Notes: generated by a model from the letters alone, not told the origin. A stretch of 64,000 nt of DNA from JAJAZB01 sp964244295 (GCA_964244295.1 CAXTIG010000002.1:62001-126000); one strand, 5' to 3'. Counted from the stretch's first letter, positions 1 to 9,077 are shown. Made by a program: numbers and translations.

Positions 1-15
1 TCCTCTAACTGCTGC

Positions 16-89
16 CCCCGCCGCGCTTCAACTCCGCTCAGCGTGACAGAACGGTTTGTCACGCTGAGCGGAGTCGAAGCGCGGCGGGG
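16..89. repeat. 33-bp inverted repeat, GAGCGGAGTCGAAG family, copy 1
   Basis: The arms 16-48 and 57-89 are reverse complements except for one position (A at 31 on the left arm), with an 8-nt loop. The core is CTTCGACTCCGCTCAG and its complement. The same core recurs in the hairpins at 42623-42698 and 52434-52542. The hairpin lies directly upstream of the Res gene, so it may end transcription from a gene outside the window or fold in the 5' leader. Confidence 0.9.
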
Positions 90-112
90 TAACATCTACA
101 AATCAACCCGAC

Positions 113-2806
113 ATGAACCCCACCGCGACCAACCTCAAAAACCGCCTCTCGCTCCGCCAGCCCCTGCGCGAAGCCCTCGACATCGTGGCCGACCTCGCCG
201 ATGACCTGGAGTTGAAAAAAGACGTGGACTTACCCGCCGAACTGGCCAAAGTTCGGGACAAGTACCCCACCTGCACCGACTTCGAGCGGGCGTTTCCCTC
301 GCTGTGTTTCGCCATCGCCACGGGTGTCGGCAAAACCCGGCTCATGGGGGCCTGCATCGCGTATTTGTACCTGCACAAGGGCCTCCGCAACTTTTTCGTG
401 CTGGCCCCCAACCTCACGCTCTACGAAAAACTCATCAAAGATTTCGGCGACCCCGGCCACCCGAAGTACGTCTTCAACGGCATCGCCGAGTTTGTGCATA
501 CCCGGCCCGTGGTGATTACCGGCGAAAACTACGCCCAGCAGGGGGCCTTGTTTGCCCAGAGCGAAATCCGCATCAACGTCTTCAACATCGCCAAATTCAA
601 CGCCGACAGCAAGGTCACCCGCAGTGGCGGCCTACGCGGCGGCGGCGAGAGTCGGGCACCGCGCATCAAGCGGTTGTCGGAGTACCTGGGGCAGTCGTAC
701 TTCAGCTACCTGGCGGGCCTCGACGACCTCGTGATTCTGATGGACGAAGCCCACCGCTACCACGCCGACGCGTCGAAAACCGCCATCAACGAACTCCGCC
801 CCGTGCTGGGCCTCGAACTCACCGCCACGCCCATCGACGAAAAAGGGCAGCCCTTTCGCAACGTGGTGTACGAGTACTCGCTGGCGAAGGCCCTCGACGA
901 CGGGCTGTACGTGAAGGCCCCGGCCATTGCCACCCGGAAGAATTACAGCACGAAAGGAAAATCGGACGAGGAAATCGAGCGGGATAAGTTGGAAGACGGC
1001 ATCACCGTTCACGAAGAAGCCAAAGCCGCCCTCGAACTCTACGCCCGGAGCCAGGAGGTGCGCCGGGTGAAGCCCTTCGTGCTGGTGGTGTGCCGCGACA
1101 CCACTCACGCCCGGCAGACGATCGACTACCTGCAATCCGACCAGTTTTACGAAGGTGCGTACCGGGGCAAGGTCTTGCAGATTGACTCAACAACGAAAAA
1201 CGACGACGCCATTGCCCGGCAGTTTCTGAGCCTGGAGGCCGAAGACAACCCCATCGAACTGGTCATCCACGTCAACATGCTCAAGGAAGGCTGGGACGTG
1301 ACCAACCTCTACACCATCGTGCCCCTGCGGGCGGCCAACGCGGCGGTGCTCATCGAGCAGACCATCGGGCGGGGCCTGCGCCTGCCCTACAACGGCGAGC
1401 GCGTGGGCGAAGACCGGGTGGACAAGCTCACGGTGATTGCCCACGATAATTTTGAGAAAGTCATCGAAGCGGCCAAAGACCCCAATTCGGTGCTCAACAA
1501 AGTTTCGTTTGTGGAACTGCCAGAGCACCAGCGGGCCGAACCCACGGTGGTGGTGAAAGCCGAAACCCGCACCGAGGCGGCGCTGCGGCAAGAGCAAACC
1601 CGCGTGAGCGCCCTGCCCGACGAACCCGCCCGGCAACGCGCCCAGACCAGTCTCGACGCCCAAAAGGCCATTCTCGACGTGCTGCCCACGTTGCGCCTGA
1701 GCGACGGCGTGGGCAGCACCGCCGACCTGGAGCGGGCCGACGTGAAGCAGGTGGTGCTGGAAAAAGTGGCGGCGGCGCTGCAAACGGGGCAGTTGAACCT
1801 GCTGGCCCCCAGCATCGCCGCCGAAGCCGAGCAGGTGTACCAGCGGGTGGTGCGTTCGTACCGAGAAAATACCATCGACATGCCGCGCATGGATTTGGTG
1901 CAGGAAACCGTGCAGGTGGGCTTCGACGACTTCGACCTCGACGTGAGCAGCGGCTTCGACCTGCGGGCACTTTCCGAAGAAATCATGGTCGTGGGTCTGA
2001 AAGACAACCGGGTGGACATCCTCGGCGTGCGGGCCGGGGCCAACGCCCGCGAAACCCCCGCCCGCCAACTCATCGTCGAGTTGACCAACTACCCGGAAGT
2101 GGATTACGAAGACAACGCCGCCCTGCTCCACAAACTGGCGGGCCAGGCCGTGACGACGTTGGAAGTCAAGCTGGACGACCGCCACCAGCTACCGCTACTC
2201 GTGCGGCAACACCGCAAACTGCTGGCCGCCCGGATTTACGACCAGATGAAGCGGCACCTGCGCGTGAGCGAACCGGAGTACCTGATTCCTAACGTGCTGC
2301 CTTTCGTAAAAATCGAACCCTGGAATTTTACGGCGTTGGCGAAAGATGCCTACCGCGAGTACCACGAACCGGTTTCACCCCTGAGCCTGATTCCGAAACT
2401 GGTGTTCCGGGGCTTTGAAAAAGCGGGGCACTTCGAGTACAAATTCGACTCGAAAGCCGAGAAAGACTTTGCTTACGTCCTCGAACACGACCGCCAGGTG
2501 CTGAAGTGGCTCCGCCCCGCCGAGCGGCAGTTTCGACTTTACTGGGCCAACAACGCCCGGCAGTACCGCCCTGATTTTGTGGTGGAAACCGACGCCGGTC
2601 TTTTTTTGGTGGAGGTGAAAGCGGCGAATGAAATTGCCTCGGACGAAGTGCAGGACAAGGCGCGGGCGGGTGTCCGGTATTGCCAGTACGCGACGGAGTT
2701 TACCGCACAGCACGGCGGGAAGCGCTGGCGGTACTTACTCATTCCGCACGACGCCATCGCGACGACATCGAGTTTTGACTTTTTGGTCAATCAGTTTACC
2801 GGGTAA
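113..2806 (+). CDS. Type III restriction enzyme Res subunit (helicase-nuclease)
   Basis: This is an 897-residue superfamily 2 helicase of the type III restriction Res family. It would translocate on DNA with ATP and cleave together with a Mod methyltransferase. Visible motifs are Walker A ATGVGKTRL near residue 67, the DEAH box LMDEAHRYH near residue 210, TATP near 240, and the conserved LKEGWDV and EQTIGRGLRLP stretch of motifs V-VI near residues 390-425. A PD-(D/E)xK nuclease signature is near the C terminus (YRPDFVVE, then FLVEVKA, about residues 818-835). Length fits the family. No mod gene is present downstream, so the partner is either upstream of the window or absent. An unrecognised gene follows 82 bp later on the same strand. 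Family assignment is firm; restriction activity is inferred. Confidence 0.9.
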   Translation: MNPTATNLKNRLSLRQPLREALDIVADLADDLELKKDVDLPAELAKVRDKYPTCTDFERAFPSLCFAIATGVGKTRLMGACIAYLYLHKGLRNFFVLAPNLTLYEKLIKDFGDPGHPKYVFNGIAEFVHTRPVVITGENYAQQGALFAQSEIRINVFNIAKFNADSKVTRSGGLRGGGESRAPRIKRLSEYLGQSYFSYLAGLDDLVILMDEAHRYHADASKTAINELRPVLGLELTATPIDEKGQPFRNVVYEYSLAKALDDGLYVKAPAIATRKNYSTKGKSDEEIERDKLEDGITVHEEAKAALELYARSQEVRRVKPFVLVVCRDTTHARQTIDYLQSDQFYEGAYRGKVLQIDSTTKNDDAIARQFLSLEAEDNPIELVIHVNMLKEGWDVTNLYTIVPLRAANAAVLIEQTIGRGLRLPYNGERVGEDRVDKLTVIAHDNFEKVIEAAKDPNSVLNKVSFVELPEHQRAEPTVVVKAETRTEAALRQEQTRVSALPDEPARQRAQTSLDAQKAILDVLPTLRLSDGVGSTADLERADVKQVVLEKVAAALQTGQLNLLAPSIAAEAEQVYQRVVRSYRENTIDMPRMDLVQETVQVGFDDFDLDVSSGFDLRALSEEIMVVGLKDNRVDILGVRAGANARETPARQLIVELTNYPEVDYEDNAALLHKLAGQAVTTLEVKLDDRHQLPLLVRQHRKLLAARIYDQMKRHLRVSEPEYLIPNVLPFVKIEPWNFTALAKDAYREYHEPVSPLSLIPKLVFRGFEKAGHFEYKFDSKAEKDFAYVLEHDRQVLKWLRPAERQFRLYWANNARQYRPDFVVETDAGLFLVEVKAANEIASDEVQDKARAGVRYCQYATEFTAQHGGKRWRYLLIPHDAIATTSSFDFLVNQFTG

Positions 2807-2820
2807 TCTTGCCAGGCGGA

Positions 2821-2839
2821 CCCTTCGACAAGCTCAGGG
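2821..2839. repeat. Short dispersed palindromic word CCCTTCGACAAGCTCAGGG
   Basis: A 19-nt imperfect palindrome lies just after the Res stop codon. It resembles a solo version of the CTTCGAC-CTCAG words in the larger hairpins of this window. The spacing between the two half-words is shorter here (AAG instead of TCCG). Confidence 0.6.
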
Positions 2840-2859
2840 AAACAATTCTTCTTTCTGAG

Positions 2860-2867
2860 TAAATTTG
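2860..2867 (+). promoter_or_regulatory. Bacteroidota -7 promoter element TAAATTTG
   Basis: TAAATTTG matches the Bacteroidota -7 consensus TAnnTTTG exactly. It lies 21 bp before the ATG at 2889. No convincing -33 TTTG is seen at the right distance, so this is a moderate call. Confidence 0.4.
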
Positions 2868-2888
2868 GGGGACTTTTATTGAAACGTT

Positions 2889-3629
2889 ATGCCCCTTTCC
2901 CACACCAACCGCCAGGGCCAGGCCCACTACTTCCGCGCCGTGACCGCCGCGAAGGGCGGCACCCGCTACTACGTCACCAAAGACCCGAACTCCCCGGATT
3001 TGCTCGACGACCTGCCCGCCGGGTTTGAAGTGTACGAACAGCCCTTCGATGCCCGCGTCGTATTCCGCAAACGCGTGCCAAAACTGGTCACGGAAGCCGA
3101 GCGCCTGACGGTGGAAAACGCGGTGGCGAACCTCGCGGGCGTGAACGATTTCCTGGTCGAGGCCGAGGGTAAGGTGATTACCGTGTACCTCTCGCAGTTC
3201 AACTCGGTGTCGGGCGAAGAGGAGCCGCTTTCGGCGGAGGAAGCCCGCGAAGCCTACGGGCCGAACGTGGAAGCCTGGAAAAAATACGACGATTACGTAA
3301 AATTCTTCCTCGTCAGCGAGCGGCCTCGGCTGTTCTCCGCCAACCGAATGACGTTTCTGAGCCTCTTCGACCGGAATTACGTCGAACTCGAACGCTCCGA
3401 AGACCTGGCGGCGCTGGCCGAAAAAGTCTGTGCCCACCTCGGCCATCCCAGTTTTTTCGACCTGGTGCCGCCGGAATGGGACGAATCGGAAAACAGCCCG
3501 GTTCCCAAACCCCAGCCGATGATCCTCACCGACGTTTTCAACTTGGTTCTGAATCAGGCCGCTTCGCACTTCGAGGAAAAAAAGCAGAAAGAGGAAGAAA
3601 AAAAGGCGCGAAAATCCGCGAGAAATTAA
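2889..3629 (+). CDS. Hypothetical protein next to Res helicase
   Basis: I do not recognise this 246-residue protein. It has no signal peptide and no membrane segment. The N-terminal half is mixed alpha/beta in appearance, with a tyrosine-rich start (HYFRAV, TRYYVTKD). The centre carries acidic stretches, and the last 25 residues are a strongly charged Lys/Glu helix (FEEKKQKEEEKKARK), probably solvent-exposed or nucleic-acid binding. It lies 82 bp after the restriction helicase on the same strand, with its own possible -7 element. The DUF5009 gene begins 8 bp after its stop, so the three may be co-transcribed. A role with the Res protein is possible from position alone and is not supported by any motif. 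Confidence 0.75.
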   Translation: MPLSHTNRQGQAHYFRAVTAAKGGTRYYVTKDPNSPDLLDDLPAGFEVYEQPFDARVVFRKRVPKLVTEAERLTVENAVANLAGVNDFLVEAEGKVITVYLSQFNSVSGEEEPLSAEEAREAYGPNVEAWKKYDDYVKFFLVSERPRLFSANRMTFLSLFDRNYVELERSEDLAALAEKVCAHLGHPSFFDLVPPEWDESENSPVPKPQPMILTDVFNLVLNQAASHFEEKKQKEEEKKARKSARN

Positions 3630-3637
3630 CTCACCTC

Positions 3638-4807
3638 ATGCCCACCCGCCTCCTTGCCGCCGATACCTACCGGGGCTTCGTCATGCTGCTGATGATGGCC
3701 GAGGTACTGCGGCTGTGTGCCATTTCTGAAAGCGTACCGGACAGCGGATTCTGGGCTTTTTTGTGTGAGCAGCAAAGCCACGTCGAATGGCGGGGTTGCG
3801 CGTTGCACGATTTGATTCAGCCTTCGTTCACGTTTCTGGTCGGGGTGGTGCTGCCGTTTTCGCTGGCGGCGCAGCGGGAGAAGGGAGTGGCCTTCGGGGC
3901 GATGTTTCGACGGGCGCTTCGGCGGTCACTGGTGCTCGTGTTGCTTGGCATTTTTCTGCGCTCGCTGCATTCGGAGCAAACCAACTTCACGTTTGAAGAC
4001 ACCCTGACGCAAATCGGTCTCGGCTACCCGTTTTTGTTTTTGCTCGGCTTCGCTTCCTGGCGCTGGCAGGTGGGGACGATTGCCGCGATTTTGGTCGGCT
4101 ACTGGCTGGCCTTCGCGCTGTACCCGCTGCCGGGTTCCGGCTTCGATTTCGCCGCCGTGGGCGTTCCGGTCAACTGGCCCGACCAGCCGACGGGTTTCGC
4201 CGCGCATTGGGCCAAAAACTCCAACCCGGCCTGGGCCTTCGACACCTGGTTTCTGAATTTATTTCCCCGCGAAAAACCGTTTTTGTTCAACGGCGGCGGC
4301 TACGCCACGCTCAGTTTCATCCCCACGCTGGGCACGATGCTGCTGGGCTTGCAGGCGGGGAATCTGTTGAGAAAAGCAGGGAGCGAGTCCCAAAAAAATC
4401 GCTGGTTCGTCGGATTGGGCGTGGCTGGTTTGGCGCTCGGCCTGCTGTTCGACGCAACGGGCATTTGCCCGAACGTAAAACGCATCTGGACACCCGCCTG
4501 GGTGCTGTCCAGCGGGGGCTGGTGTTTTTTGCTCCTAGCTCTGTTTTGCGCACTGACCGACGTTCGGCGGGTACAGAAGCCGTTTTTTATCCTGAAAATT
4601 ATCGGGATGAATTCCATCGCGGCCTACGTGCTGGCCGAAACGTTACCGGTTTTTTGGTCAAAGGCCTTACACACGCACTTTGGGCCGGGCTACGACCGCG
4701 TATTCGGGGAGGCCTACGCGCCGCTGGTCAATGGCCTGCTTGTGCTGATTATCGAGTGGCTGGTGCTGTGGTGGATGTACCGCAAAAAACTCTTTGTGCG
4801 GGTGTAA
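3638..4807 (+). CDS. DUF5009-type membrane acyltransferase
   Basis: A 389-residue polytopic membrane protein resembling the DUF5009 / heparan-alpha-glucosaminide N-acetyltransferase-like family. Members move acyl groups onto sugars across the membrane. The start at 3638 (MPTRLLAADTYRGFVM) is chosen because the family begins with a Leu-x-x-D-x-x-RG motif; the upstream in-frame extension overlaps the preceding gene. About ten hydrophobic helices can be counted. The loop after helix 1 carries HVEWRGCALHDLIQPSF, the typical His-Asp-containing signature (usually W-x-G-x-x-x-x-D-x-I-x-P-x-F). The C terminus shows the conserved GMNSIAAYVLAE stretch. The substrate is unknown. The ATG is 8 bp after the previous gene, indicating co-transcription. 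Confidence 0.82.
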   Translation: MPTRLLAADTYRGFVMLLMMAEVLRLCAISESVPDSGFWAFLCEQQSHVEWRGCALHDLIQPSFTFLVGVVLPFSLAAQREKGVAFGAMFRRALRRSLVLVLLGIFLRSLHSEQTNFTFEDTLTQIGLGYPFLFLLGFASWRWQVGTIAAILVGYWLAFALYPLPGSGFDFAAVGVPVNWPDQPTGFAAHWAKNSNPAWAFDTWFLNLFPREKPFLFNGGGYATLSFIPTLGTMLLGLQAGNLLRKAGSESQKNRWFVGLGVAGLALGLLFDATGICPNVKRIWTPAWVLSSGGWCFLLLALFCALTDVRRVQKPFFILKIIGMNSIAAYVLAETLPVFWSKALHTHFGPGYDRVFGEAYAPLVNGLLVLIIEWLVLWWMYRKKLFVRV

Positions 4808-4921
4808 ATTGCCCGGCGGCGACCCTGGTGTTTGGGAAATAGCCCCGATGAGGCGATGGCACGGCGATTTTTGGAAAGGGATGAAAACCAGTTTTCATGG
4901 TTACACTTCATCACCAATCCA

Positions 4922-5524
4922 ATGCACACCAATTCAACTTTACAAAAGCGTTCTTTCCGCGCTGCTAACGCGGGCCGGATTGCTACCCTGGCCGCCTGGG
5001 GCGGCCTGCTCAGTCTCGGCCTGCTGACCGGCTGTAACACCGACACCGACTCCGACGAACGGGCCTCCGCCACCGTCGCGCTGGTCGACACCACCGGCAA
5101 GAACGTTGGTTCAGCCCAGCTCTCCGAAAACGGCAGTGGGGTCGTGAGCGTCGATGTCACCGTGAGCGGCCTCCCGGCGGGCAGCCACGGAATTCACTTC
5201 CACGAAAACGGCGTGGCCGAACCCAACGCCAGACCGGCCTTTTCCACGGCGGGCGAACACTTCAATCCGGGAGGGCGGGAGCACGGCCTTGAAAATCCCA
5301 ACGGCGTACACGGCGGCGATTTGCCCAACCTGGTGGTGGACGCGCAGGGCAACGGCACCCTCAACACCACCACCAACCGAATTACCCTCAGCGAAGGCGC
5401 GAACAGCCTGTTCGATGCCAATGGCAGCACGCTCATCATCCACGCCGCCACCGACGACCAGAAAACCAATCCCTCCGGCAATAGCGGCGGCCGTATCGTG
5501 GGCGGGGTCGTGGTGAGGGACTAA
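4922..5524 (+). CDS. sodC: Cu/Zn superoxide dismutase, lipoprotein
   Basis: A 200-residue periplasmic or outer-membrane lipoprotein that dismutates superoxide. The start at 4922 gives a lipoprotein signal ending LSLGLLTGC; an upstream in-frame ATG at 4832 would bury it. All metal ligands are visible in order: GIHFHENG (two Cu His), GEHFNPGG (bridging His), REHG and VHGGDLPN (Zn His and Asp), and LIIHAATDD (last Cu His). The active-site Arg is in SGGRIVGG. The conserved intrasubunit disulfide is missing: the first Cys position is Phe (RPAFSTAGEHF) and the second is Gly (GRIVGGV). It stands alone between a membrane acyltransferase gene and a convergent membrane gene. Confidence 0.93.
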   Translation: MHTNSTLQKRSFRAANAGRIATLAAWGGLLSLGLLTGCNTDTDSDERASATVALVDTTGKNVGSAQLSENGSGVVSVDVTVSGLPAGSHGIHFHENGVAEPNARPAFSTAGEHFNPGGREHGLENPNGVHGGDLPNLVVDAQGNGTLNTTTNRITLSEGANSLFDANGSTLIIHAATDDQKTNPSGNSGGRIVGGVVVRD

Positions 5525-5560
5525 CGGGCAGGTCGTTTTTTTTACGCACTAAACCATCAA

Positions 5561-5637
5561 ATTTCCCGCAGATAACCCAGATTGACGCAGACCATCGTTC
5601 ACTTATCTGCGCCAATCTGCGTTATCTGCGGGAAAAT
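5561..5637. repeat. Inverted repeat of ATCTGCG words
   Basis: The arms 5561-5591 and 5606-5637 pair over about 31 bp with two mismatches and a one-base bulge. Each arm is built from the words CGCAGATAAC and CAGATTG-CGCAGA. The repeat lies between convergent sodC and the membrane gene ending at 5690, so it could act as a bidirectional terminator. It holds no coding sequence. Confidence 0.8.
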
Positions 5638-5689
5638 GGTTCTAAACCAAGCTGTCGATTCGGCTTGCTGAAGTTGTGCATAGAAAGGT

Positions 5690-6907
5690 TTACTGATTCA
5701 TCCGATAAAGCCGCCCTACGAAGTACAGCAAACTTGCCACAATTCCCACCTGCATCGCGTATTCGAGTAAGTAGGCCGGGTTGGTAAAATCGGAGACGTG
5801 GTAAAACCGCTGTCCCAGCCGCCACCAGGCGGTGGGTTGGAGCACCGAGAGCAGGTTGAAAAGCAGCACGAACGCCAGTGGTTTACCAGCATCCCAGCCC
5901 GGCAACCCGCCCGCTACCAGCGGCAGCATAAACGCGAATCCGTACACCGCGTAGGCACTCGGTACCAGCAACATGATCAGGCCAAACACGAGCACCCAGG
6001 CGCGAAGGAGTATCGCCTCAAACGTCAGCCCGGCTTTTTTCCAGCGAAACGTAAACGCCATCGAAACGCCGACCGTACCAAGCAAGCCCGCGTAATTGAA
6101 GAGTTTGGGCGGGATTTGATCGAAAACGCTACCCAACAACGGGTGCAGCACCGACCAAAGGTTGGGCGAAAGTGGATCCTGGGCCAGTTGCACGGGCATC
6201 AGGAAACTCCAGCCGCCCAAATAAAACAGCCCGGCCAGCACGGGCAAGCCGACGACCAGCATCCCGGCCACCAGCCGGATTTTATCCTTCACCCAGAAAA
6301 AAATAATGGGCACCAGCAGCACGAACAAGGCTTTGGTAACGAGCAGCGCCAGGCCCAGCACGGCCCCGGTCGTGAAGATTTTGTTCCGGCGAATGGTGAG
6401 GACGCTGAGTAAGCCGAAGCCCCACATCCAGACGTCTTCCTGTCCGCCAATCACGCAGTTCATCAGCGCAGCGGGCAGCAACAGGTAGGTCAGTACCGTG
6501 CGGAGCGAAAGTTGATAAAGTCGGTAGGTACCCCAAAGCACGAGGCCCTCGACGAGCATCATCAGGACGATGATGGCGCGGGGGTCGTCCCAGAGCAACG
6601 TCGGGATGGCCGTGAGGTACGCGTAAAACGGGGCGTACACCGTGACGAAATCGCGGTAGGGGAGGAGTCCCTGCCGGGCGGCGACGGCTCCGTTGTAAAA
6701 CCCGCGCAAATCGGAGGTGGCCTCGTAACCCAGGGCCAGGTAAAGCACCAGAAAGGGCAGCAAACGCAGGCCCAACCAGAGTACCAGAAACCAGGCATCC
6801 GGCTTTTCCCGGAAAAAAAAGTCTATCCGTTCCCGAAAAGTCAACGTCAGCCAAACGCCGCCCGTCAGTCCCAGGGCCAGAATCAGTTTAATCCACAGAA
6901 CGAACAT
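5690..6907 (-). CDS. GT-C type membrane glycosyltransferase-like protein (GT87-like)
   Basis: A 405-residue protein with roughly ten transmembrane helices. After the second or third helix it carries SDLRGFYNGAVAARQG and LPYRDF-VTVYAPFYAYL. This Asp-containing loop, followed by a Pro-Tyr-x-Asp-Phe and aromatic-Pro motif, is typical of DUF2029/GT87 polyprenyl-phosphate-dependent glycosyltransferases. Such enzymes add sugars to lipid or polymer acceptors on the outer face of the membrane. It is a paralogue of the gene directly upstream (6932-8176) with matching layout (GGQEDVWMWGFG against GGQEDIWLWGFG). The two start 24 bp apart and are surely co-transcribed. Donor and acceptor are unknown. Confidence 0.72.
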   Translation of the reverse strand: MFVLWIKLILALGLTGGVWLTLTFRERIDFFFREKPDAWFLVLWLGLRLLPFLVLYLALGYEATSDLRGFYNGAVAARQGLLPYRDFVTVYAPFYAYLTAIPTLLWDDPRAIIVLMMLVEGLVLWGTYRLYQLSLRTVLTYLLLPAALMNCVIGGQEDVWMWGFGLLSVLTIRRNKIFTTGAVLGLALLVTKALFVLLVPIIFFWVKDKIRLVAGMLVVGLPVLAGLFYLGGWSFLMPVQLAQDPLSPNLWSVLHPLLGSVFDQIPPKLFNYAGLLGTVGVSMAFTFRWKKAGLTFEAILLRAWVLVFGLIMLLVPSAYAVYGFAFMLPLVAGGLPGWDAGKPLAFVLLFNLLSVLQPTAWWRLGQRFYHVSDFTNPAYLLEYAMQVGIVASLLYFVGRLYRMNQ

Positions 6908-6931
6908 TCGGAAGCCCTAAAAATTAAGTAG

Positions 6932-8176
6932 TTAAGTCGAAAGTAGCCGCCTCCAGGCCCGGTGGATGTACGCCAGGGTACACCCCACGAAGGCCACTTC
7001 CAGCGCGTATTCGAGCAGGTGAAGTGGCTGGCTCAACGCGTTGAAGTCGTTGAAAAGCGGTTGGCCCAGGTACACGAACACGAACGGTTGAATTACCACG
7101 ATCAGGTTGATGGTCAACAGCAGCAGAACCTGCCGGGGAGCCGTCAGGCTGGTCAGTTCAAAAACGAGCACCACCAAAAACAGGAACAGGTAGTACGCCA
7201 TTGCGCTCGGCTGAACGAGCATGAACGTGCCGAAAGTAATGACCCAAACGCTCGGAAAGGCTTTTTCCAGCGGTTTTCCCCGAAATTTCCAGCCCGTGTA
7301 GCCGGCCACGGAAAGCGTGATTGCCATGCCGAGTTGGTTGAGCAGTTTCAGGGGTATGCGCTCGAGGCGTCCGAACGAAAAAGGGCGCAGCACCGTGCTG
7401 AGGTTGGGGGCGAAGGGCAGTTCGGCGTGTTGCGCCGGCATCAGAAATTCCCAACCGAAAATCAGGTAGCAAAGTCCTAACGCCGGAATGCCCACGGTGA
7501 GCAAAGCGGCTACAAATCGTATTTTATCCTGAATCATGAAGAACAGGAGAAATACAATCAATATAAAGGTAATCTTCAGTGTCAGCAAGGCCAGCGCCAT
7601 GAGTAGGCCGAGTCGGAAAGCGCTGCCGGTGCGTTGCCAGAGTAGAATTCCACCCACGCCGAATCCCCAGAGCCAAATGTCCTCCTGCCCGCCGAGGAGG
7701 CAAATGATGAGCGGCGCGGGGAGCAGCAGGTACGTCACGGCCTTCCAGAATGCCTCGACGGGGGCGGTTTGCCGGTAAAAACGGTACGTCAGCCACAGGC
7801 AAATGGCCTCGCCCAGGCCCATCAGCGCCACGAGGGCTTTCGGACTGTTCCACAGAAAAAGTGGCAGCGCCAGAATGTACGAAAACACGGGGCTGTGGAA
7901 TGACCAGAAATCGCGGTAGACCAGTTTTCCCTGGTGGGCGAGGTCGGCTTTCCAGTAAAAAAAAGGAATGTCGCCGCGCGGGGTCTCGTTGAGTACCAGA
8001 AAAACCACCACGAAGGGTACGACCCGTACCGCCAGGAGCAGACCTGTCAGAATCAGCCCCTGCTTGTTTTCAACGAACGGTTGAAGTTGACGGTGGTAAC
8101 GTCCTGTCAGCCAAACGGCTACGCAAAGAAAAAAGGAAACGATGAGTTTGACGGTGAAAACGGTCGTAATGGGCAT
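6932..8176 (-). CDS. GT-C type membrane glycosyltransferase-like protein, paralogue
   Basis: A 414-residue polytopic membrane protein and tandem paralogue of the 5690-6907 product. It has the same loop (RGDIPFFYWKADLAHQG, LVYRDFWSFHSPVFSYIL) and the same GGQEDIWLWGFG segment near residue 160. The conserved Asp sits in RGD in place of SD. The family reading is GT87-like membrane glycosyltransferase. Two adjacent diverged copies may add two successive residues of one glycan or act on different donors. It is the first gene of a two-gene unit. Confidence 0.72.
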   Translation of the reverse strand: MPITTVFTVKLIVSFFLCVAVWLTGRYHRQLQPFVENKQGLILTGLLLAVRVVPFVVVFLVLNETPRGDIPFFYWKADLAHQGKLVYRDFWSFHSPVFSYILALPLFLWNSPKALVALMGLGEAICLWLTYRFYRQTAPVEAFWKAVTYLLLPAPLIICLLGGQEDIWLWGFGVGGILLWQRTGSAFRLGLLMALALLTLKITFILIVFLLFFMIQDKIRFVAALLTVGIPALGLCYLIFGWEFLMPAQHAELPFAPNLSTVLRPFSFGRLERIPLKLLNQLGMAITLSVAGYTGWKFRGKPLEKAFPSVWVITFGTFMLVQPSAMAYYLFLFLVVLVFELTSLTAPRQVLLLLTINLIVVIQPFVFVYLGQPLFNDFNALSQPLHLLEYALEVAFVGCTLAYIHRAWRRLLST

Positions 8177-8260
8177 AGCTGAGGCAAGGGTGGGAGGTCG
8201 AACGCCAGGTTTTCCGTTCCTGATCGAGTGGCAAAACGCGACTCACTTCCCGCTTAATTT

Positions 8261-9061
8261 TCAAAGCACAGTTGGTTTCAGAATCCCTTGCAACTCACTC
8301 AGCGGGATTTCCAGAATGGTTTCGCCTTCGGCGTACGCCTTGATTTCGTAGGGAACGTACAAAAACCTGAGGCTCGTGGGCGTGAGGGTAAAATTGTCGT
8401 TGAGGGTAAAAACTCCTTTATCGAAAAAATACCGCGTGGCGAGCGACTCGCCCGGTTTGAGGCCCTCGTTCTGGCGAAAATGCCGCTCGGCGATGCCGGT
8501 GAGGGTTTTTTGGTAATCGGGCTGGAACAACCCGTCAAGCCGGAGGCGGTGGCCGGTCGTCCGGTCGTAGTTCACGTAGCGGGTGCTGGCGTTAGGGTGC
8601 GCCCCACCGCTGTCGTTGAACCAGTGGAAAGCCACGCTGATCCACTTCGGCGACTGGCGTAGCACGTCAGTTTTTACCTCCAATTTCCAGGCTTGCGTGA
8701 AATTCAGGCTATCGCCCTGCGAGGTCAGGAAAGCGTCGTAACCGCCGGTGAAATTTTTGGCAGCTTCCTCCAGCGACCTGGCCCGCAGTTCCGGGTCGCC
8801 TTCGGTGTCGGCCAGGCTGGTCACGTCGGTGCGGAGGCTGTCGCTGAGCGCCCGGAAGGCACTACCGGTGAAAAGCGGGTATTTGAACGAGGCGACGGCG
8901 CAGAGCGAATCGGGTTTCACGCAACGCTGGCTGCGGGCTTCGTAAGTGCGGAGTTCGTAGGCGAGGGTATCCGGGGCCGCGTTGGTGATTTCGGCAGGGG
9001 CCGATGGGCGGCTCTGGCAGGCGGCGAGGAAAAGGAAAAACAGGAGGGTAGGGAAGCGCAT
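8261..9061 (-). CDS. DUF3298/DUF4163-type lipoprotein
   Basis: A 266-residue lipoprotein with a signal peptide ending in the lipobox LFLAACQ. The central part has the pattern of DUF4163 followed by DUF3298 (seen in RsiV-like and PdaC-like extracytoplasmic proteins): FKYPLFTG, a GGAHPNAST motif near residue 165, and the C-terminal FTLTPTSLRFLYVPYEIKAYAEG block. RsiV uses this fold to bind lysozyme, but no anti-sigma domain is present here, so only an extracytoplasmic binding role can be suggested. It is monocistronic, with a perfect palindrome immediately upstream. Confidence 0.8.
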   Translation of the reverse strand: MRFPTLLFFLFLAACQSRPSAPAEITNAAPDTLAYELRTYEARSQRCVKPDSLCAVASFKYPLFTGSAFRALSDSLRTDVTSLADTEGDPELRARSLEEAAKNFTGGYDAFLTSQGDSLNFTQAWKLEVKTDVLRQSPKWISVAFHWFNDSGGAHPNASTRYVNYDRTTGHRLRLDGLFQPDYQKTLTGIAERHFRQNEGLKPGESLATRYFFDKGVFTLNDNFTLTPTSLRFLYVPYEIKAYAEGETILEIPLSELQGILKPTVL

Positions 9062-9077
9062 TCAATTTCTATTGGCC

